Positions 1-8,962 are shown, counted from the first letter of the stretch. The stretch: DNA of 52,021 bases from an uncultured Christensenella sp. (GCA_910586035.1 CAJUHT010000014.1:1-52021), one strand, 5' to 3'. Numbers and translations are program-made. The notes: generated by a model from the sequence alone, not told the origin.

Positions 1-54
1 GCTTATTCTTTCTGTTTTTCTCAATTCTTTAAGCCTTTCAACAAATAAGTTCAT
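1..54 (-). CDS. XRE-type HTH regulator, N-terminus only (runs off left edge)
   Basis: Only 18 codons are present, read leftwards from an ATG at 54. They start MNLFVERLKELRKTERIS, the characteristic first helix of XRE/Cro-type DNA-binding domains. No Shine-Dalgarno sequence precedes the ATG. Instead a TATAAT box (complement of 61-66) ends exactly 6 nt upstream, so the transcript would start at or next to the ATG. The family call comes from this short stretch alone, so it is tentative; the rest of the gene is outside the window. Confidence 0.5.
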   Translation of the reverse strand, partial: MNLFVERLKELRKTERIS

Positions 55-200
55 ATACAAATTATAAAATATATAGCAACAGATTGCTTGCGGTTAGGGA
101 AAACTCCTAACGCCAAAATAAAATCAACTTTTGCGCCATTTAGCTTTATGCCGATAAATCACTTACATTATTAAGATTGTGTGAAATATTTTACGAAACG
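55..200. other. AT-rich intergenic stretch, little recognisable
   Basis: No coding signal was found here. The only structure is a weak 6-bp hairpin, GTTAGG at 93-98 pairing with CCTAAC at 106-111, without a T-run. It separates the divergent XRE-type gene and the Hsp20 gene. Confidence 0.4.
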
Positions 201-228
201 TTTAAAACTCTTCGTTTTTCTTTATAAT
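201..228 (+). promoter_or_regulatory. Probable promoter of hsp20
   Basis: A perfect TATAAT at 223-228 is preceded at 16 nt by a weak -35 (TTTAAA, 201-206). The Hsp20 start lies 90 nt downstream. No CIRCE-type inverted repeat was seen, so HrcA control is not supported. Confidence 0.5.
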
Positions 229-318
229 ATAAGTGAACAAAAAAGGTAAGCAAATTCCCGTAAAAGGTTTTAGTTTACCGCATTTTGCGAAAAATAAGGA
301 AAAAGGAGTTTAAATTTT

Positions 319-735
319 ATGAAACACTATTTACAGACCAAGACCAATGACAATTACGATTTATTCGACGCGTTCAATGATTTATTCCGCCCCGTATTTT
401 TCGACGAGCAACACGATTTGAGAACCAACATCAAAGAAACGGAGGAGGGGTACACGCTGGACGTTGAAATGCCCGGATATTCCAAGGAGCAGATTAAGGT
501 ATCTTTGGAGCAGGGCTACCTTACCGTATCCGCCGTAAAGGAACAGAAGGAGGAGGACAAGGGCGCAAGATATTTGCGCAAGGAAATAACCGAAACCTGT
601 CAGCGCAGTTTTTACGTTGGCGACCGCGTTACCGACGAGCAGATAAAGGCAAAGTATAATAACGGTATACTTTCGCTCTGCGTGCCTAAAACTAAGCCCA
701 ATCAGGTGCAGGGCAAGTTTATTTCAATCGAGTAA
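319..735 (+). CDS. Hsp20 family small heat-shock protein
   Basis: A 138-aa alpha-crystallin-type chaperone, expected to hold unfolding proteins in the cytoplasm until ATP-dependent chaperones act. The alpha-crystallin domain covers about residues 33-130. It begins after a short N-terminal arm (DLFDAFNDLF) and ends with the typical NGILSLCVPK beta strand and a short tail. The length is normal for the family. The start is well supported by AAAAAGGAG upstream. It is a single-gene transcript closed by a strong hairpin at 796-827. Confidence 0.93.
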   Translation: MKHYLQTKTNDNYDLFDAFNDLFRPVFFDEQHDLRTNIKETEEGYTLDVEMPGYSKEQIKVSLEQGYLTVSAVKEQKEEDKGARYLRKEITETCQRSFYVGDRVTDEQIKAKYNNGILSLCVPKTKPNQVQGKFISIE

Positions 736-795
736 GCCGCCGCGGTACGATTAAGCCGCTCAGGCGCGAAACTAATTTTATAACGCAAAACTAAC

Positions 796-827
796 GCCCC
801 GCGGCATTTTGCCGCGGGGCTGTTTTT
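796..827 (+). terminator. Intrinsic terminator after hsp20
   Basis: An 11-bp perfect GC-rich stem (796-806 with 810-820, loop TTT) is followed by TGTTTTT. It lies between the convergent hsp20 and pectinesterase genes. Confidence 0.9.
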
Positions 828-845
828 CTCCGCCATCAAATTTTA

Positions 846-1814
846 TTATTCGCCGAAATATTCCTTTTTTAATGCGGTGAAATCATTTATAATTTCATTT
901 GCCTGTCGGTCGTCAAGCTTCTTTGCCCAACTTACGGGTGCAAAATCGCAACCGCTTACGTTATAATAGGAAAAACGCGCGGTTTTATCGCGGTATGTGT
1001 CGTTCCACTTATCAAACGCCTGCGGGCTTAAATGACCGTCGGCAACGCAGTCTATAAAGTCGCATCTGCCGAAATCGCGCCACGGGCGGGCAAGGTAAAC
1101 GCTGCTTTCAGCCGCTCCGCCGTCCGTAAAGCGGCATTTGTAAAACAGATAGCCATACCGCTGTTTAAGCGAGTGGGAGGGGGCGGCGACGTAGCCGCAA
1201 CCGCGTTTATCTTTAAGGGAAACAAGTTCGCAGTTTTCAAACAGCGCCTGCGCCCCGCCGAAAATAAAGTCGACCGTGCCCGAAATGCGGCAGTCGGAGA
1301 ACAGGTGAAAGGCTTCGCCCTCCATATACAGTTGCGCGCGCGGGATAAAGCCGTCGTAATAGGTGGGGTCGTCGGTAAGTCCCGAGTACCTTATTATGAG
1401 GTCGTCGGGGAAAGGTGCGGTAAAAAGCGTGTCCTGCGTAGACTGCAAAATTACGTTGTCTGCGTGAAACAATTTGGCGTTTACGGACAGCGCGACGCAT
1501 TGCCCTACCCGTTCGGGCTCGGTGTTGGAATTGACTATGGAAAGGTTTTCAATCACAACCCTTTCACCCGTTACACACACGGTGAAAGTGCGGAAGGTGT
1601 TGTATTCGCGCCCGTCGCTATGGGTTTTTTTTGCGTAGTCGGCGTTGGTAATAATTGTTGTTTCACGCTCTTCGCCCACAATTTTTACGTTGTCGGCGGC
1701 AATGACGTATTTACCGCTGTAAACGCCTTTTTTAAGATATATTGTGGTCGGGCGGGTAATATTACTCAATATATTCTGCAAATCGTCTTTGGGTGTGATA
1801 TGAATTGTATCCAT
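846..1814 (-). CDS. Cytoplasmic pectinesterase (CE8)
   Basis: A 322-aa carbohydrate esterase family 8 protein, which removes methyl esters from pectin or oligogalacturonides, leaving free galacturonate units. The CE8 signatures are intact: QDTLF with Asp128, GTVDFIFG with Asp182 (the two catalytic Asp), and LARPW with Arg243 and Trp245. The body is a right-handed beta-helix. There is no signal peptide, so it should act in the cytoplasm on imported oligosaccharides. The start at 1814 is chosen over an in-frame ATG 12 codons upstream because AAAAAGGAG sits just before it. It is divergent from the transporter operon and shares its control region. Confidence 0.93.
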   Translation of the reverse strand: MDTIHITPKDDLQNILSNITRPTTIYLKKGVYSGKYVIAADNVKIVGEERETTIITNADYAKKTHSDGREYNTFRTFTVCVTGERVVIENLSIVNSNTEPERVGQCVALSVNAKLFHADNVILQSTQDTLFTAPFPDDLIIRYSGLTDDPTYYDGFIPRAQLYMEGEAFHLFSDCRISGTVDFIFGGAQALFENCELVSLKDKRGCGYVAAPSHSLKQRYGYLFYKCRFTDGGAAESSVYLARPWRDFGRCDFIDCVADGHLSPQAFDKWNDTYRDKTARFSYYNVSGCDFAPVSWAKKLDDRQANEIINDFTALKKEYFGE

Positions 1815-1840
1815 TCTTGACAGCTCCTTTTTACGGCTAT

Positions 1841-1869
1841 ATTGTATCATAATTTTTTTTGTGAAACAA
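1841..1869 (-). promoter_or_regulatory. Promoter of the pectinesterase gene
   Basis: Extended -10 TGATACAAT (TACAAT = complement of 1841-1846), 17-nt spacer, and -35 TTGTTT (complement of 1864-1869). It is back to back with the promoter of the transporter operon, only 13 nt apart, which would suit joint regulation. Confidence 0.65.
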
Positions 1870-1881
1870 TCAAAAAAAGTA

Positions 1882-1910
1882 TTGATTTTTATATTAGCCC
1901 GTGATATAAT
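1882..1910 (+). promoter_or_regulatory. Promoter of the pectin transporter operon
   Basis: TTGATT (1882-1887), a 17-nt spacer, and a perfect TATAAT (1905-1910). The predicted transcript starts near 1917 and reads through the membrane-protein gene into the ABC transporter genes. Confidence 0.8.
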
Positions 1911-1973
1911 GGTTGAGCTAAATGTGATAATGTAACATTATGCCTATGTAATTTTTGTGCGATTTGATATACT

Positions 1974-2666
1974 ATGCGAAAGAATGGTTCAAGACTGATT
2001 TCTGTGAAACAATATAGGGCGACGGACTTGGTCATTTTCGCGGCAATTTTAATCGTTTCGGAATTGCTAACGCATTATGCAACGGTTTGGTTTGCGCATT
2101 CCGCATTCTTTACTCTTTCGTTTTCAGTGGCAATAACCTGTATTGTCCTGGTTCGGTGGGGATGGTGGGGAGTGTTTTACCCTTTTATAAGCGGCGTAAC
2201 GTTTTGCCTTATACGGGGGCTGGGCGTAAATCATTACTTTGTCCGTTGTTTGGGCGATATGTTTATAATGCTTACGCTGTTGCCTTTAAAGTTTATAGGC
2301 GCGGACAAAATAAGGGGCAAGTGGTATTTTACGGCGCTGTTTGCCGTTTGCGCGTGGCTGTGCGTTTATATCGGGCGTTCGCTTCTGTGGGTTGTCTGCT
2401 TTGCTATAAAGCCTGTGGAGGGCGCTTACATATATTCGGGTTTCAGCGGTTTTGCGCTTGACTTTATGTCGCTGTTTGCCACGGTGCTCGTGTTGCTTGT
2501 TATGCGTAAGCTGGACGGTATGTTTGAGGAGCAGAAAAGTTTTCTCAAACGGCTTGACAAGGAGCGGCGCGACAGAATGCGTTACGACAGTTTTGGCGAC
2601 GAGCCGGTCGAGATAGACGAAGAAGCGCTGAGTATTTTAAACAGAGATAACGATTTATATGATTGA
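1974..2666 (+). CDS. Uncharacterised integral membrane protein, first gene of pectin operon
   Basis: A 230-aa protein that I do not recognise. It has about five to six hydrophobic segments between residues 15 and 175 and a charged cytoplasmic tail of about 55 residues (KRLDKERRDRMRYDSFGDE). The general look (short loops, Arg between helices 3 and 4) recalls ECF-type S components or DUF membrane proteins, but no family motif was identified. There is no good Shine-Dalgarno before the ATG, so the start is uncertain. It is followed by the permease gene after 38 nt, so it should be co-transcribed with the transporter. Confidence 0.7.
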   Translation: MRKNGSRLISVKQYRATDLVIFAAILIVSELLTHYATVWFAHSAFFTLSFSVAITCIVLVRWGWWGVFYPFISGVTFCLIRGLGVNHYFVRCLGDMFIMLTLLPLKFIGADKIRGKWYFTALFAVCAWLCVYIGRSLLWVVCFAIKPVEGAYIYSGFSGFALDFMSLFATVLVLLVMRKLDGMFEEQKSFLKRLDKERRDRMRYDSFGDEPVEIDEEALSILNRDNDLYD

Positions 2667-2704
2667 AATATATCTTTACATAATTAAAGATAGGAGGGTT
2701 AATG

Positions 2705-3787
2705 ATGTTCAAACTCAAATATGACGACTTTCTTGTCTACGACGAGGCGACGAATACCTATTCGATGTCTCAGGAGCAGAAAGTCAGAGATGAGACTGAA
2801 CGCAATCATTGGAAGACGACGGGGCTTACAGTTTTAAAAGATTGGCGCCTTTACGCAATGCTCATTCCTATGATTTTGGTTTACCTGCTCTGGAAGTATC
2901 TGCCTATGTATTCGTTGGTTGCCAGCTTTAAGTCGGGCGACGAAGCGCAGGCAATTGACAGGGATTGGGTAGGTATAGCAAACTTTGCGCATCTTTTCGA
3001 AATCGGCGGCGATGCCGTTGATTTTTGGCGCGCTTTCCGTAATACGTTTACGTTGGCGTTCTACGGTTTGCTGTTCGGCTTCCCGTTCCCCATAATTTTG
3101 GCGCTGTTCTTCAACGAAGTGCGTTCGAATATCGCAAGAAGCGTAATGCAGGTTTGCGTTTATCTTCCCAAATTCCTTTCAACGGTTATAGTAACCACGC
3201 TGGTTATTTCGCTGTTTAAAGGACCTACCGCCGCCGGCGGAGAGATGGGCGTTGTATCTAAGTTCCTTACGTACATAAGCGGCGCGGATTCTTTTATAGG
3301 AAACGCAGCGGCAATTGCCGACAAGGGTCTTATACAGTCGACAAGGTATTTCAGGGCGATATATATCGTTGCGGAGTTGTGGGAACACGGCGGATACGAT
3401 TCAATCGTATTCTTCGCCGCGGTTATAGCCGTATCGCCTACGTCTTACGAGGCGGCGCAGATAGACGGCGCGGGCAAGATGGCTCAGATGAGATACGTAG
3501 TTCTTCCCAGCATACTTTCAACCGTAGTAATAATGTTGATTATGAAGATGGGTTCGCTACTTTCCATAGGTTACGAAAAACTTTGGCTGTTCTGTAACTC
3601 CAATAACAGCGGTAACTATGAAGTTGCAAGCGTTGTTTCCACCCTGGCTAATATGTGGAACGACAAGGGTTCGGTTTATCAGGGTTACGGCGTTGCGGCG
3701 GAAATGATGAACAACTTAATCGGTATGATTCTGGTGCTCGGTTCCAACTTTATAGCAAGAAAAGCTTCGGACGTATCGTTGTACTAA
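2705..3787 (+). CDS. CUT1 ABC sugar transporter permease, LplB/YteP type
   Basis: A 360-aa inner-membrane permease that would form half of the channel of an oligosaccharide importer. Helices run from about residue 55 to the end. The EAA loop contacting the ATPase is clear (SYEAAQIDGAGKMAQ, around residue 248). The ~50-residue hydrophilic N-terminus is longer than usual. Two ATGs are adjacent (2702 and 2705); 2705 has the better distance to TAGGAGGG. The second permease follows after 13 nt. The substrate is inferred as oligogalacturonides from the pectin genes in the same operon. Confidence 0.93.
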   Translation: MFKLKYDDFLVYDEATNTYSMSQEQKVRDETERNHWKTTGLTVLKDWRLYAMLIPMILVYLLWKYLPMYSLVASFKSGDEAQAIDRDWVGIANFAHLFEIGGDAVDFWRAFRNTFTLAFYGLLFGFPFPIILALFFNEVRSNIARSVMQVCVYLPKFLSTVIVTTLVISLFKGPTAAGGEMGVVSKFLTYISGADSFIGNAAAIADKGLIQSTRYFRAIYIVAELWEHGGYDSIVFFAAVIAVSPTSYEAAQIDGAGKMAQMRYVVLPSILSTVVIMLIMKMGSLLSIGYEKLWLFCNSNNSGNYEVASVVSTLANMWNDKGSVYQGYGVAAEMMNNLIGMILVLGSNFIARKASDVSLY

Positions 3788-3800
3788 GGGGGATGGCAAT

Positions 3801-4757
3801 ATGAAGAGAAAAATAGAAATATCTGAATTGATATTTAAAATTATTGCTTACATTTTCCTTATAATATTCGCGCTTTTGTGTATTTATCCTTTGCTTTACG
3901 CTCTTTCGGCGGCGTTCAGCTCCAAGGGCGCGGTAGACTCCGGCGAAGTTGTGCTTTGGCCTTTGCTTGGCAAAGAGGGGCAGTACTATTTCGGTTTTTC
4001 GCTCGAAGCGTTTAAATACGTTGCGGTAGACAAGGGCAATAACTTCTGGATAGCTTATGCAAACACGTTGTTTATGTGCGGCGTTGGTACAGTATGGTGT
4101 ATGGTTTACACCGTTCTCGGCGCATATGCTCTTTCCAAAAAGAGGTTGCTCGGAAGAAAGGGGTTCAACTTTTTCCTCGTATTCACAATGTGGTTTTCCG
4201 CGGGTATCATCCCTCAGCTGTTAAACTATCAGAATACGGCAAACTTCTTTGCCTCGATAGTCGGCTCTACAACCGAGGATATCGACCTTAAATGGGTTGT
4301 TATAATTGCGATGGGTATGAACGCAACTAACCTTATACTTTTAAGAAACTCGTTCGAGGGCGTCCCTTCCGAAATAGAGGAAGCGGCAAGGATAGACGGC
4401 GCAACGGAAATGCAGATACTTTGGCAAGTATACATACCGATGAGCAAGGCTACTATTGCAACCATAGCGTTATTCTTCGGAATATCCCGTTGGAACGGCT
4501 ATTTCTGGGCACAGAAAGTTATGCCTAACCAGAAGTATTCCTGGCCCGTACAGGTATTTATACGAGATTTCATAGAAAACGAAACGGCGCTTGTAGGACC
4601 ATTGAAAGAAACGGCAACCTTTAACAGCCAAACGACGAGCGAGCTTTCGGTTGTGTACGCGATGGTTGTCTGCGGCGTTATCCCCATATTGGTTATTTAC
4701 CCTTTCATACAGAAGTATTTTGCGAAGGGAGTAAATATGGGCGGCGTAAAAGAATAA
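3801..4757 (+). CDS. CUT1 ABC sugar transporter permease, LplC/YtcP type
   Basis: A 318-aa permease, partner of the preceding gene. Six membrane helices are visible, starting with the strongly hydrophobic segment at residues 12-35. The EAA motif is present (EIEEAARIDGATEMQ, around residue 190) and the C-terminus ends in the family-typical KYFAKGVNMGGVKE. Length and layout match LplC/YtcP proteins, the usual partner of LplB for pectin-, xylan- or rhamnogalacturonan-derived sugars. The gene for the binding protein follows after 62 nt. Confidence 0.95.
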   Translation: MKRKIEISELIFKIIAYIFLIIFALLCIYPLLYALSAAFSSKGAVDSGEVVLWPLLGKEGQYYFGFSLEAFKYVAVDKGNNFWIAYANTLFMCGVGTVWCMVYTVLGAYALSKKRLLGRKGFNFFLVFTMWFSAGIIPQLLNYQNTANFFASIVGSTTEDIDLKWVVIIAMGMNATNLILLRNSFEGVPSEIEEAARIDGATEMQILWQVYIPMSKATIATIALFFGISRWNGYFWAQKVMPNQKYSWPVQVFIRDFIENETALVGPLKETATFNSQTTSELSVVYAMVVCGVIPILVIYPFIQKYFAKGVNMGGVKE

Positions 4758-4819
4758 TTGACAAAATGCGGGTTTAACCCGAAACTATTCAAAGAAAATT
4801 AAATTAAGGAGAAAAATAA

Positions 4820-7582
4820 ATGAACAAAAAACTAAAAATTGCCACTATTGCGGTTTCCGCAGTTATGGCAGGTTCGATGGTGGTCGGTTTGTTTGGTTGT
4901 ACGAAGCCTAATTCCGGTAATAATAACGGCGACGTTACTCTTAACATAAACATCGGCGACGCGTCCCAAAGGTCGATAAGCTTTGCTTACGGCGAACTGC
5001 TTTCGGGCACCATAAAATTACCCGACGGTAAAACTTATTCCTCGTCTTCGCTTAAACCCGCCTGGGCGGCGTTTGAAGAGATGGTAGGATGCAAGTTTAA
5101 CGACGTATGGCAGAACGCTTCCAAGAAGTTGGAGCTTGCTTCAACATCCAATGCTTCCGGTTCGAGACTTTCCGATATGGATATAATCACCGATGGCGCG
5201 GCAAACGTTTCTACTTACAGCAACAAGTTGCTTGACCTCAATCCCCATCTCGATAAAATGCCCAATTATAAGAAGTTCCTCGACGAAAACCCCATTATTC
5301 GTCTGTCGCTTACTTCAAACACAAATACCGGCGCAATGTACTATGCTCCCTATTTCGATGGCAACAACGATATCGAGAAGTACGAGCTTTTCAAAGTAAA
5401 CTGGGTACAGACTTTGCTTGACGACGCAACGGCAGGCGATACAACTACAACGTATAAGAGCCACGGCGCGGCTAAGGCAGGAAAGAAGGGCGAGTTTGCA
5501 AATACCGTATCCGAATCCACTGCAATAGAAGCGTTTATGGGTAGCACCGATTGGACGGTTGACGTACTCGATAAAGACGGCGCAAAGGTTGCAAACGGCT
5601 TGAAGGTAAGCTATTCCAAGGCTCTTGCGGCAGCTAAGTCTGCGGAAGGTCTCGGCAAGGCTTATCAGGATGCAGTAGGCGCGGCTTATGCCGGCACAAG
5701 CGGCAATATCGTAGATATTATGAACGCTGCAATCAATGCTAAGAAAGGCGATATTACCGGCGACGCTCTCAGAAACATTCTCAAAGAGTATATAAAGGTT
5801 GCTTACCGCACCGCAGACGATAAATCGTTCTACGACAGAGAAGGTTATAAGCTCTCCGACGTTTTCGTAGGTTATTCCGCAGGTTGGGACGTTGACCTCT
5901 ATGCGGCTCTCGGCAGAGTTCTCGTAACCAATCCTTCGTTACTTAAATCGGGTAATAAGGGCAATACGATTGGCGGAGAGGGCGCTACAAGTCTGGATAA
6001 CCTTTGGTTGCTCAGCGCACGTCAGAACAATATGCAGAGAATGATTGATACCGTATCGATGATTGGTCAGCTTTACGGCGTTCGCGGACTCGAAAGCAAA
6101 AACCTCTACACCTATATTGATTCCGAAGGTAACGTAAAAGACCCTCGTAACGACCCCGCTTCGTACGAAGCAATGAATAAATTCAGCGCGTTCTGGAAAG
6201 AAGGTTTGGTTTATACGGGTTCGGACGGTAAAGACGGTAACCAGTCCTATTATAAGTCCGGTACTCCCGAAGCGCTTTCCACATACGACTACGTAAATAC
6301 GCAGACGCCTGCCGGCTTCCAATTAGAAGGCGTAGTATCCGGCAAGTATACCATCGAAGAGGGTTATAACTATACTCCCGTAATCACGCCCGTTTCCAAA
6401 TGGAACGACGGTACGGAGAAGTATATGAGATTTACCGAAAGCTGGCGTACCACAAAGGATACTGGATTCTGCATCCCTAAGGCGAACGTTGAGAATAACC
6501 AGGCTAAACTTAATGCGGTTCTCAAATTTATCGACTGTATGTTCTCCAATGACGGGCAGATTCTTCTTACCTACGGTCCTAAGGCGTCGAGCGCAACGGC
6601 TGGCGACGGCTTCTGGTATAACGAAGAAGCTACGGCTGAGCAGATTGCCGCAGGTCAGTATTTCGAGTACGAGGGCAAGAAGCTCTATTCTACCGTTGAA
6701 TACGGCGGCGTATATCAGCCTCATATCACAGAAAACGTTATGAAAGCATATTATGCTCAGCAAACCAACGAGGGTATTAAATTCGATGGTACGGGCGTAA
6801 CTTATGCCGGCGAACAGTTGCCCAAGCCCAACACTGAAACGGACATCGTTAAGAAAGGCGGAGCGTTTAAAACCGACGTTTATGTTATAAAGGGAGACGG
6901 CACATATTCAATGTTGAATTCCGGTGCTAAGGCTGCGGCAGATTGCTACACCGTAGAAAAGGACGGCAAGTATTATGTTGTAGATAAGAACGGTTGGCCT
7001 TTGGGCAAGGACTGCGTTAAACTTCCTATGGCGTCTGCAAACCAGTGGGCTGTAAACTCTACGCTCAACTATACCAACTTTGCAAGATACGTCATCGGTT
7101 CGGCGCTTCCTATCGGTAACAAGCTTCAATCCTTTGAATTCCAGCTTACTTCCGATATGGGTAGAACGGGCGCGCTTGTAGTCGATAAGGCTATGAAAGA
7201 GGGTGTTGTTCTTCACACCCAGAATATTATGACGGAAAATCCTTGGTATACGGTTGTTCCCACAGTGCTTCCTTACAGCACTGCCGACAATGAGGTTATA
7301 AAGACCGACCACGCTAAGATTCACACTGGCGATAAGGGTAACCCTTTCTCAAACAACAAAGAAAACAATTCTAACGTTTATTGGGAAATTATAAAGAACG
7401 GTTACAGCGGCGACGCGATAACCAATTTGAAAGCAGGTCTTAGCTTCACCGCAGGTTCTACCGTAACCGCTAATGAGATTATTACTGCGTGCAACACCGA
7501 ATTCGGGCTTGTTCGTTATATTGCGATAAAGAACGATACCTGGCAGAAGAGCAAAACGTATTACGCTACTCTTGCTAAATAA
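4820..7582 (+). CDS. Oversized extracellular solute-binding lipoprotein of the pectin ABC transporter
   Basis: A 920-aa lipoprotein with a type II signal peptide; the lipobox GLFGC puts the acylated Cys at 27. It is followed by a Asn/Gly-rich linker and an extracellular solute-binding fold (ITDGAANVSTY, later SAFWKEGLVY and DTGFCIPKANVENN). Position and partners make it the sugar receptor of the LplB/LplC importer. It is much longer than the ~500-560 aa usual for LplA/YtcQ. Extra sequence is evident around residues 200-350 (Ala/Lys-rich) and in the last ~250 residues. The start follows AAGGAG. Confidence 0.9.
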   Translation: MNKKLKIATIAVSAVMAGSMVVGLFGCTKPNSGNNNGDVTLNINIGDASQRSISFAYGELLSGTIKLPDGKTYSSSSLKPAWAAFEEMVGCKFNDVWQNASKKLELASTSNASGSRLSDMDIITDGAANVSTYSNKLLDLNPHLDKMPNYKKFLDENPIIRLSLTSNTNTGAMYYAPYFDGNNDIEKYELFKVNWVQTLLDDATAGDTTTTYKSHGAAKAGKKGEFANTVSESTAIEAFMGSTDWTVDVLDKDGAKVANGLKVSYSKALAAAKSAEGLGKAYQDAVGAAYAGTSGNIVDIMNAAINAKKGDITGDALRNILKEYIKVAYRTADDKSFYDREGYKLSDVFVGYSAGWDVDLYAALGRVLVTNPSLLKSGNKGNTIGGEGATSLDNLWLLSARQNNMQRMIDTVSMIGQLYGVRGLESKNLYTYIDSEGNVKDPRNDPASYEAMNKFSAFWKEGLVYTGSDGKDGNQSYYKSGTPEALSTYDYVNTQTPAGFQLEGVVSGKYTIEEGYNYTPVITPVSKWNDGTEKYMRFTESWRTTKDTGFCIPKANVENNQAKLNAVLKFIDCMFSNDGQILLTYGPKASSATAGDGFWYNEEATAEQIAAGQYFEYEGKKLYSTVEYGGVYQPHITENVMKAYYAQQTNEGIKFDGTGVTYAGEQLPKPNTETDIVKKGGAFKTDVYVIKGDGTYSMLNSGAKAAADCYTVEKDGKYYVVDKNGWPLGKDCVKLPMASANQWAVNSTLNYTNFARYVIGSALPIGNKLQSFEFQLTSDMGRTGALVVDKAMKEGVVLHTQNIMTENPWYTVVPTVLPYSTADNEVIKTDHAKIHTGDKGNPFSNNKENNSNVYWEIIKNGYSGDAITNLKAGLSFTAGSTVTANEIITACNTEFGLVRYIAIKNDTWQKSKTYYATLAK

Positions 7583-7620
7583 TTAAACCGTAAGGTTGTA
7601 TAATTAAATTTTGTTTGTTG

Positions 7621-7644
7621 CGTGCCCGCCTTCGGGCGGGCACG
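7621..7644 (+). promoter_or_regulatory. 10-bp perfect hairpin between binding-protein and downstream genes
   Basis: CGTGCCCGCC (7621-7630) pairs with GGCGGGCACG (7635-7644) over a TTCG tetraloop, a very stable RNA hairpin. No T-run follows, so it is not a normal terminator. In other sugar transport operons similar hairpins stabilise the upstream binding-protein mRNA, and that is the role suggested here. Confidence 0.7.
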
Positions 7645-7670
7645 GAATAAAACATTTGGGGAATTTTAAT

Positions 7671-8300
7671 ATGAAAACTCAAATGAAATTTCAAAAGATT
7701 CTTGCGATTATATCGCTTGTAACGGCGGCGGTTGCAATTGTAATCTCTCTGTTCTTTTGTAGCGGTATTTTAAATGCGATTAGAATGTATTCCGTTGAAA
7801 TGCAGGACGGCGCAGATTTGTTTAAAGCCGACGCTCTTTTCGTATATTCGCAAAAAATCAACGATACGTTGGTTATAATGTCTATAATTCTGTTGCTTTG
7901 CTCCGTAGCGCTGATTTTTATGGGGTGCTCTAAGAGAAGGAATTATTATATTTCCAACTACGTAACTCTCGGTATATATGCCGCTTATGCTCTTGCTTTT
8001 ATAATTGCTTTGCTTGTAATCAGCGGTAAGTGCTTCTCACTTATGAATCAGATTGATTTTGCCGAGTGGAAAGAGTACGAAAGTACTTTAATTCCCGGAA
8101 CCGACCAGCTCCGTTACAAGCAATATTACACAAAAGATTGCACTACAATGGTTTTGCTTATAGTTGTAGCGGTGGTTGTGCTTTTGGAAATTGCCGCCTG
8201 GGCGCTTGCGTTGGTTTGGAAACTTAAACTTATGAAAGGTGAAAAACAGCTTCTTGCTAACGGCGGCGTTAGTCAGGTTGCGGAAATGGAGGTGGCGTAA
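7671..8300 (+). CDS. Uncharacterised four-helix membrane protein in pectin transporter operon (A)
   Basis: A 209-aa protein with four predicted membrane helices (about residues 10-33, 65-86, 97-119, 158-183). The loop between helices 1 and 2 is about 30 residues and that between helices 3 and 4 about 40. It ends in a short polar tail. No known family was recognised. The ATG at 7671 is preferred over an upstream in-frame start that would translate through the hairpin. Its stop overlaps the next ATG by one base (TAATG), so the two are very likely translationally coupled. Confidence 0.75.
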   Translation: MKTQMKFQKILAIISLVTAAVAIVISLFFCSGILNAIRMYSVEMQDGADLFKADALFVYSQKINDTLVIMSIILLLCSVALIFMGCSKRRNYYISNYVTLGIYAAYALAFIIALLVISGKCFSLMNQIDFAEWKEYESTLIPGTDQLRYKQYYTKDCTTMVLLIVVAVVVLLEIAAWALALVWKLKLMKGEKQLLANGGVSQVAEMEVA

Positions 8301-8962
8301 TGGAAAAGAATCCCGTTATACAAGGCGATATACTCCGTTATAAAAAGAACAAATTTGCCGCTTCGTTCGCACTGCTGGCGTTGGTGTTTAACTGTTTGTA
8401 TTTTACCGTTTTGTACGCAATTTGTACGGCGGAGTTGTACAGGCTTGCAATAGGCGTTTCGGTTATTTTAAATTTGGTAATTCTTCTTTCTGGCTTTTAC
8501 GCTTCGGAAGGAATAAAAGGATATAACAAAAAATTTGCTATCGTATTATTGGTTCTTGCCGTAATTCAGATAATAAGGGTATTCTATTATCCCGTTGTCG
8601 GGGCAACAAAGGGTTGGCTCAATTATGACAACCTTTACTTCGGCATAAAAATGACGGCGGCGTCCAATACCACGCTTATGATAGTTTATCTTGTGGCGTC
8701 GGCGGCTTGTTTTACGGTTGCCGCGGTGCAGGGCTTTATCGTAGCGAGAAGGCTGGAAATATTCCAGAAGAAACTTGATAACGGCGAGATTTCGGTAGAG
8801 GAAACTTTGGCTGAACTTGACAGAGAAGACGCGAAAAAGGAACAGACCGCAATCGTTGCCGAGGTCGCTCAGGCGCAACACGCAGAAGCGGTTGAAGTAG
8901 CCGAAAAACCTGTTGAGGCAGAGGACAAAACTCTTTCTTCAAAGGAGGAAGATAATGGCTAA
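8300..8962 (+). CDS. Uncharacterised four-helix membrane protein in pectin transporter operon (B)
   Basis: A 220-aa protein with four predicted membrane helices (about residues 18-43, 48-68, 77-97, 122-147) and an acidic, Ala/Glu-rich cytoplasmic tail of about 65 residues. The N-terminus carries the basic stretch LRYKKNKFA just before helix 1. No known family was recognised. It overlaps the ATPase gene by 8 nt, and the ATPase Shine-Dalgarno lies within its last codons. This ties its expression tightly to the transporter. Confidence 0.75.
   Translation: MEKNPVIQGDILRYKKNKFAASFALLALVFNCLYFTVLYAICTAELYRLAIGVSVILNLVILLSGFYASEGIKGYNKKFAIVLLVLAVIQIIRVFYYPVVGATKGWLNYDNLYFGIKMTAASNTTLMIVYLVASAACFTVAAVQGFIVARRLEIFQKKLDNGEISVEETLAELDREDAKKEQTAIVAEVAQAQHAEAVEVAEKPVEAEDKTLSSKEEDNG

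Noticed and set aside
1032..1820. A 262-codon plus-strand frame opposite the pectinesterase
   Set aside because: Low-complexity Val/Ala/Arg translation without motifs, while the opposite strand encodes an intact CE8 enzyme with a ribosome site.
7621..7644. Transcription terminator after the binding-protein gene
   Set aside because: The hairpin is strong but no T-run follows on the plus strand, and the downstream transporter genes lack their own promoter.
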